From assembly GCA_003696625.1 (NCBI GenBank), contig RFGR01000030.1, positions 1 to 36,719 on the forward strand: DNA of 36,719 bases. The letters are read 5' to 3'. The notes below the pieces were generated by a model. It saw only the letters and a list, made by a program, of their open reading frames with translations. It ran no database searches and had not been told where the DNA came from. Below, one piece after another: positions 35,242 to 36,719 of the stretch. How positions within the stretch are numbered: position 1 is the first letter of the stretch; the number at the start of each line of letters is the position of its first letter. The stretch comes from Planctomycetota bacterium (GTDB taxonomy: Bacteria > Planctomycetota > UBA1135). Both the position numbers and the translations under genes were made by a program.

Positions 35242-36719
35242 TTCTCTTCCTCCAGGTCGTGGCACTGGCTGCAGTCGCCGTTGTTGAACGGCACGTGGAC
35301 CTCGGGCAGCAGCATGCCGCGGCCCTTGCCGCCGTGCTTGTCATGGCAGCTCAGGCAGTCCATGTCGGTGCCGGCCAGGCCGAGGTGCTTCTCGCGGAAC
35401 AGCGAGGTGGTCAACGGATGGCAGTCCGCGCACAGCTCCGGCGGCGCCTTGCGCTCGAGGTGAGGCAGGTTGCTCTGGTGGCCTTCGTGGCACTTCAGAC
35501 AGTCGCCGCGGGTGACGGGGGCGTGGACCGTGTCCTGGCGCGAGGCCTCGTCGTGGATGTCTTGGTGACAAGTCAGGCAGACCTGCTGCGGCGGCCGCCG
35601 CAGCATCGCCAGGTTGGTGCCGCCGTGGGGCAGGTGGCACTGGAGGCACTGGCCTTCGGCCACCGGCCGGTGGGCGACCTCGGCCGCCTCGAGGTCGCGC
35701 ATGGCCGAGGCGTGGCAGCCGAGGCAGACCTCCTCGGCCGGTGCCTTGAGCAGGCTGCCGTGCCGCGAGGAGTGCGGGTCGTGGCAGGACAGGCACAGCT
35801 TCCACTCGACCGGCTCGTGCTTGACCTCGCCGATGGCGTCCGGGACGTGGTTCTTGTGGCAGCTCAGGCAGTTGTCGCCGCCCTTCTGGAGCAGCAGCTT
35901 CTCGTGCTCGGAGCCGTGCGGGTCGTGGCAGGAGGAGCAGGCGCCCATCGCCACCGGCGCGTGCGGGGTGCCGATCGAGATCTCGTCGATCAGCTCCTGG
36001 TGACACTCGGCGCAGAGCTGGTCCTGGCGGGCCTTGAGCAGGCGGGCGATGCCGGTGCCGTGGCCGTCGTGGCAGGTGTCGCACATCTCGGCCGGGGCGT
36101 GCGGAACCTCGGCCTCGTCGATCGCGGCCGCCTTGTCCTCGTGGCAGGTCTCGCAGAGTTCCCGGCCGGGAGCGGCGACCAGCAGCGACTCCTCGTCCGA
36201 GCCGTGTCCGCTGTGGCAGTCCAGGCACTGGCCGGCCAGAACCGGCGCGTGGCCGGCGCGCAGCTCGGAGAGATCGGTGTGGCACTCGGTGCAGGTCACC
36301 CGCGGCACGTCGCGCAGCACCGGCGCCGCCGGGCCGGCGTGTGGGTTGTGGCACTCGAGGCACATGTCCTCGCCGACTCCCATGTGGGTGTTGGCGAGAT
36401 CCTCGCCCGGGACGGACTCGTGACAGGAGCGGCAGGTGCTGCCGGCGTCGCCGGCCTTGAGAGCGGTCGAGGCCTCCTCGTGGCAGGCGTTGCAGTTGCC
36501 GTCGCGGGTGGTCGGGTGCGCCGCCAGGCGCAGACTGGCGTGCTGATCGGCCTGGCCGTGCGAGGCGTGGCACTCGGTGCAGCGGTCGCCGTTCAGCGGA
36601 ATGCCGTCGTGGGCGGCGCTCATGGCGCCGGCGCCGGAGTCGTGGCAGCTCAGGCAGACGCCTCCTTCGACCTGCCGCAGCATGCCGCCGTCGCTGCCGC
36701 CGTGCGGGCGGTGGCAGGT
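35238..36719 (-). CDS. Large multiheme c-type cytochrome, at least 20 hemes (5' end outside the window)
   Basis: At least 493 residues are visible, with twenty complete CXXCH sites and a twenty-first cut at the window edge (the first visible residues are TCHRPHGGS, the tail of a CxTCH motif). The frame is open to the end, so the methionine at 36683 is internal and not the start. Sites alternate between CxxCHxPHG/GHG and LCxxCH, the same doubled-CXXCH modules as in the next gene. The last site, CSQCHDLEEEK, is followed directly by the stop, which overlaps the 16-heme gene's GTG. It is likely periplasmic or surface-exposed and acts with the 16-heme cytochrome and NHL protein. Confidence 0.9.
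   Translation of the reverse strand, partial: TCHRPHGGSDGGMLRQVEGGVCLSCHDSGAGAMSAAHDGIPLNGDRCTECHASHGQADQHASLRLAAHPTTRDGNCNACHEEASTALKAGDAGSTCRSCHESVPGEDLANTHMGVGEDMCLECHNPHAGPAAPVLRDVPRVTCTECHTDLSELRAGHAPVLAGQCLDCHSGHGSDEESLLVAAPGRELCETCHEDKAAAIDEAEVPHAPAEMCDTCHDGHGTGIARLLKARQDQLCAECHQELIDEISIGTPHAPVAMGACSSCHDPHGSEHEKLLLQKGGDNCLSCHKNHVPDAIGEVKHEPVEWKLCLSCHDPHSSRHGSLLKAPAEEVCLGCHASAMRDLEAAEVAHRPVAEGQCLQCHLPHGGTNLAMLRRPPQQVCLTCHQDIHDEASRQDTVHAPVTRGDCLKCHEGHQSNLPHLERKAPPELCADCHPLTTSLFREKHLGLAGTDMDCLSCHDKHGGKGRGMLLPEVHVPFNNGDCSQCHDLEEEK

Noticed and set aside
33949-36719. Regularly spaced TGGCA/TGGCAG motifs at roughly 60-75 base intervals, looking like a repeat array
   Set aside because: They are the reverse complements of Cys-His codons in the CXXCH heme sites; spacers are coding and there is no constant repeat, so not CRISPR.

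Overview
The window is very GC-rich (only about 15.1-17.4 kb looks less so) and comes from a Gram-negative-type bacterium with an outer membrane: it has lipoproteins, a BamE-like protein, a beta-barrel protein and exported multiheme cytochromes. FG-GAP surface proteins, a MauE-like fusion and long arrays of CXXCH motifs recall Planctomycetota, Acidobacteriota or another poorly cultured environmental lineage. No rRNA or tRNA is present, so I cannot place it more precisely.

Left part (0.1-4.8 kb): a BoxR/BzdR-type repressor (XRE HTH fused to a shikimate-kinase-like domain) is divergent from boxC and boxB, the lyase and oxygenase-component genes of the aerobic benzoyl-CoA epoxidation pathway, followed by a B3/B4-domain protein. 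boxA, boxD and a benzoate-CoA ligase are not in the window.

Middle part (4.8-24.2 kb): mostly single genes on both strands. They are a membrane DCC-family protein, a VOC/zinc-ribbon protein, MscS, a zinc-ribbon/TerB-like/J-domain protein, an enolase-superfamily-like protein, two adjacent FG-GAP proteins of equal length, an AlkA-type glycosylase coupled to a PLP decarboxylase, a MauE-like gene that looks frameshifted, a BamE-like protein, an acyl-CoA dehydrogenase, MutS and a sigma-70 factor with a cysteine cluster. At 23.25-24.17 kb an exported protein with two thioredoxin-like domains has an in-frame TGA exactly where the first cysteine of its second CXXC motif should be. It is a strong candidate for a UXXC selenoprotein.

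Right part (24.2-36.7 kb, all minus strand): an extracellular-electron-transfer type locus with 62 complete CXXCH motifs, one CX3CH, and one motif cut by the window edge. In transcription order it encodes a cytochrome with at least 20 hemes (5' end missing), a 16-heme cytochrome, an NHL propeller, a hexaheme cytochrome whose motif order matches Geobacter OmcS, a strong terminator, a second OmcS-like hexaheme cytochrome, a 9- or 10-heme cytochrome, a propeller lipoprotein, an outer-membrane barrel with a lipobox, and a 5-heme cytochrome. Several junctions are 4-base ATGA/GTGA overlaps. The set suggests an outer-membrane electron conduit combined with filament-type cytochromes.

Many genes in the window have a TAGAAT/CAGAAT/GATACT-like hexamer only 6-9 bases before the start codon and no clear Shine-Dalgarno sequence. 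This suggests that leaderless transcription is common in this organism.
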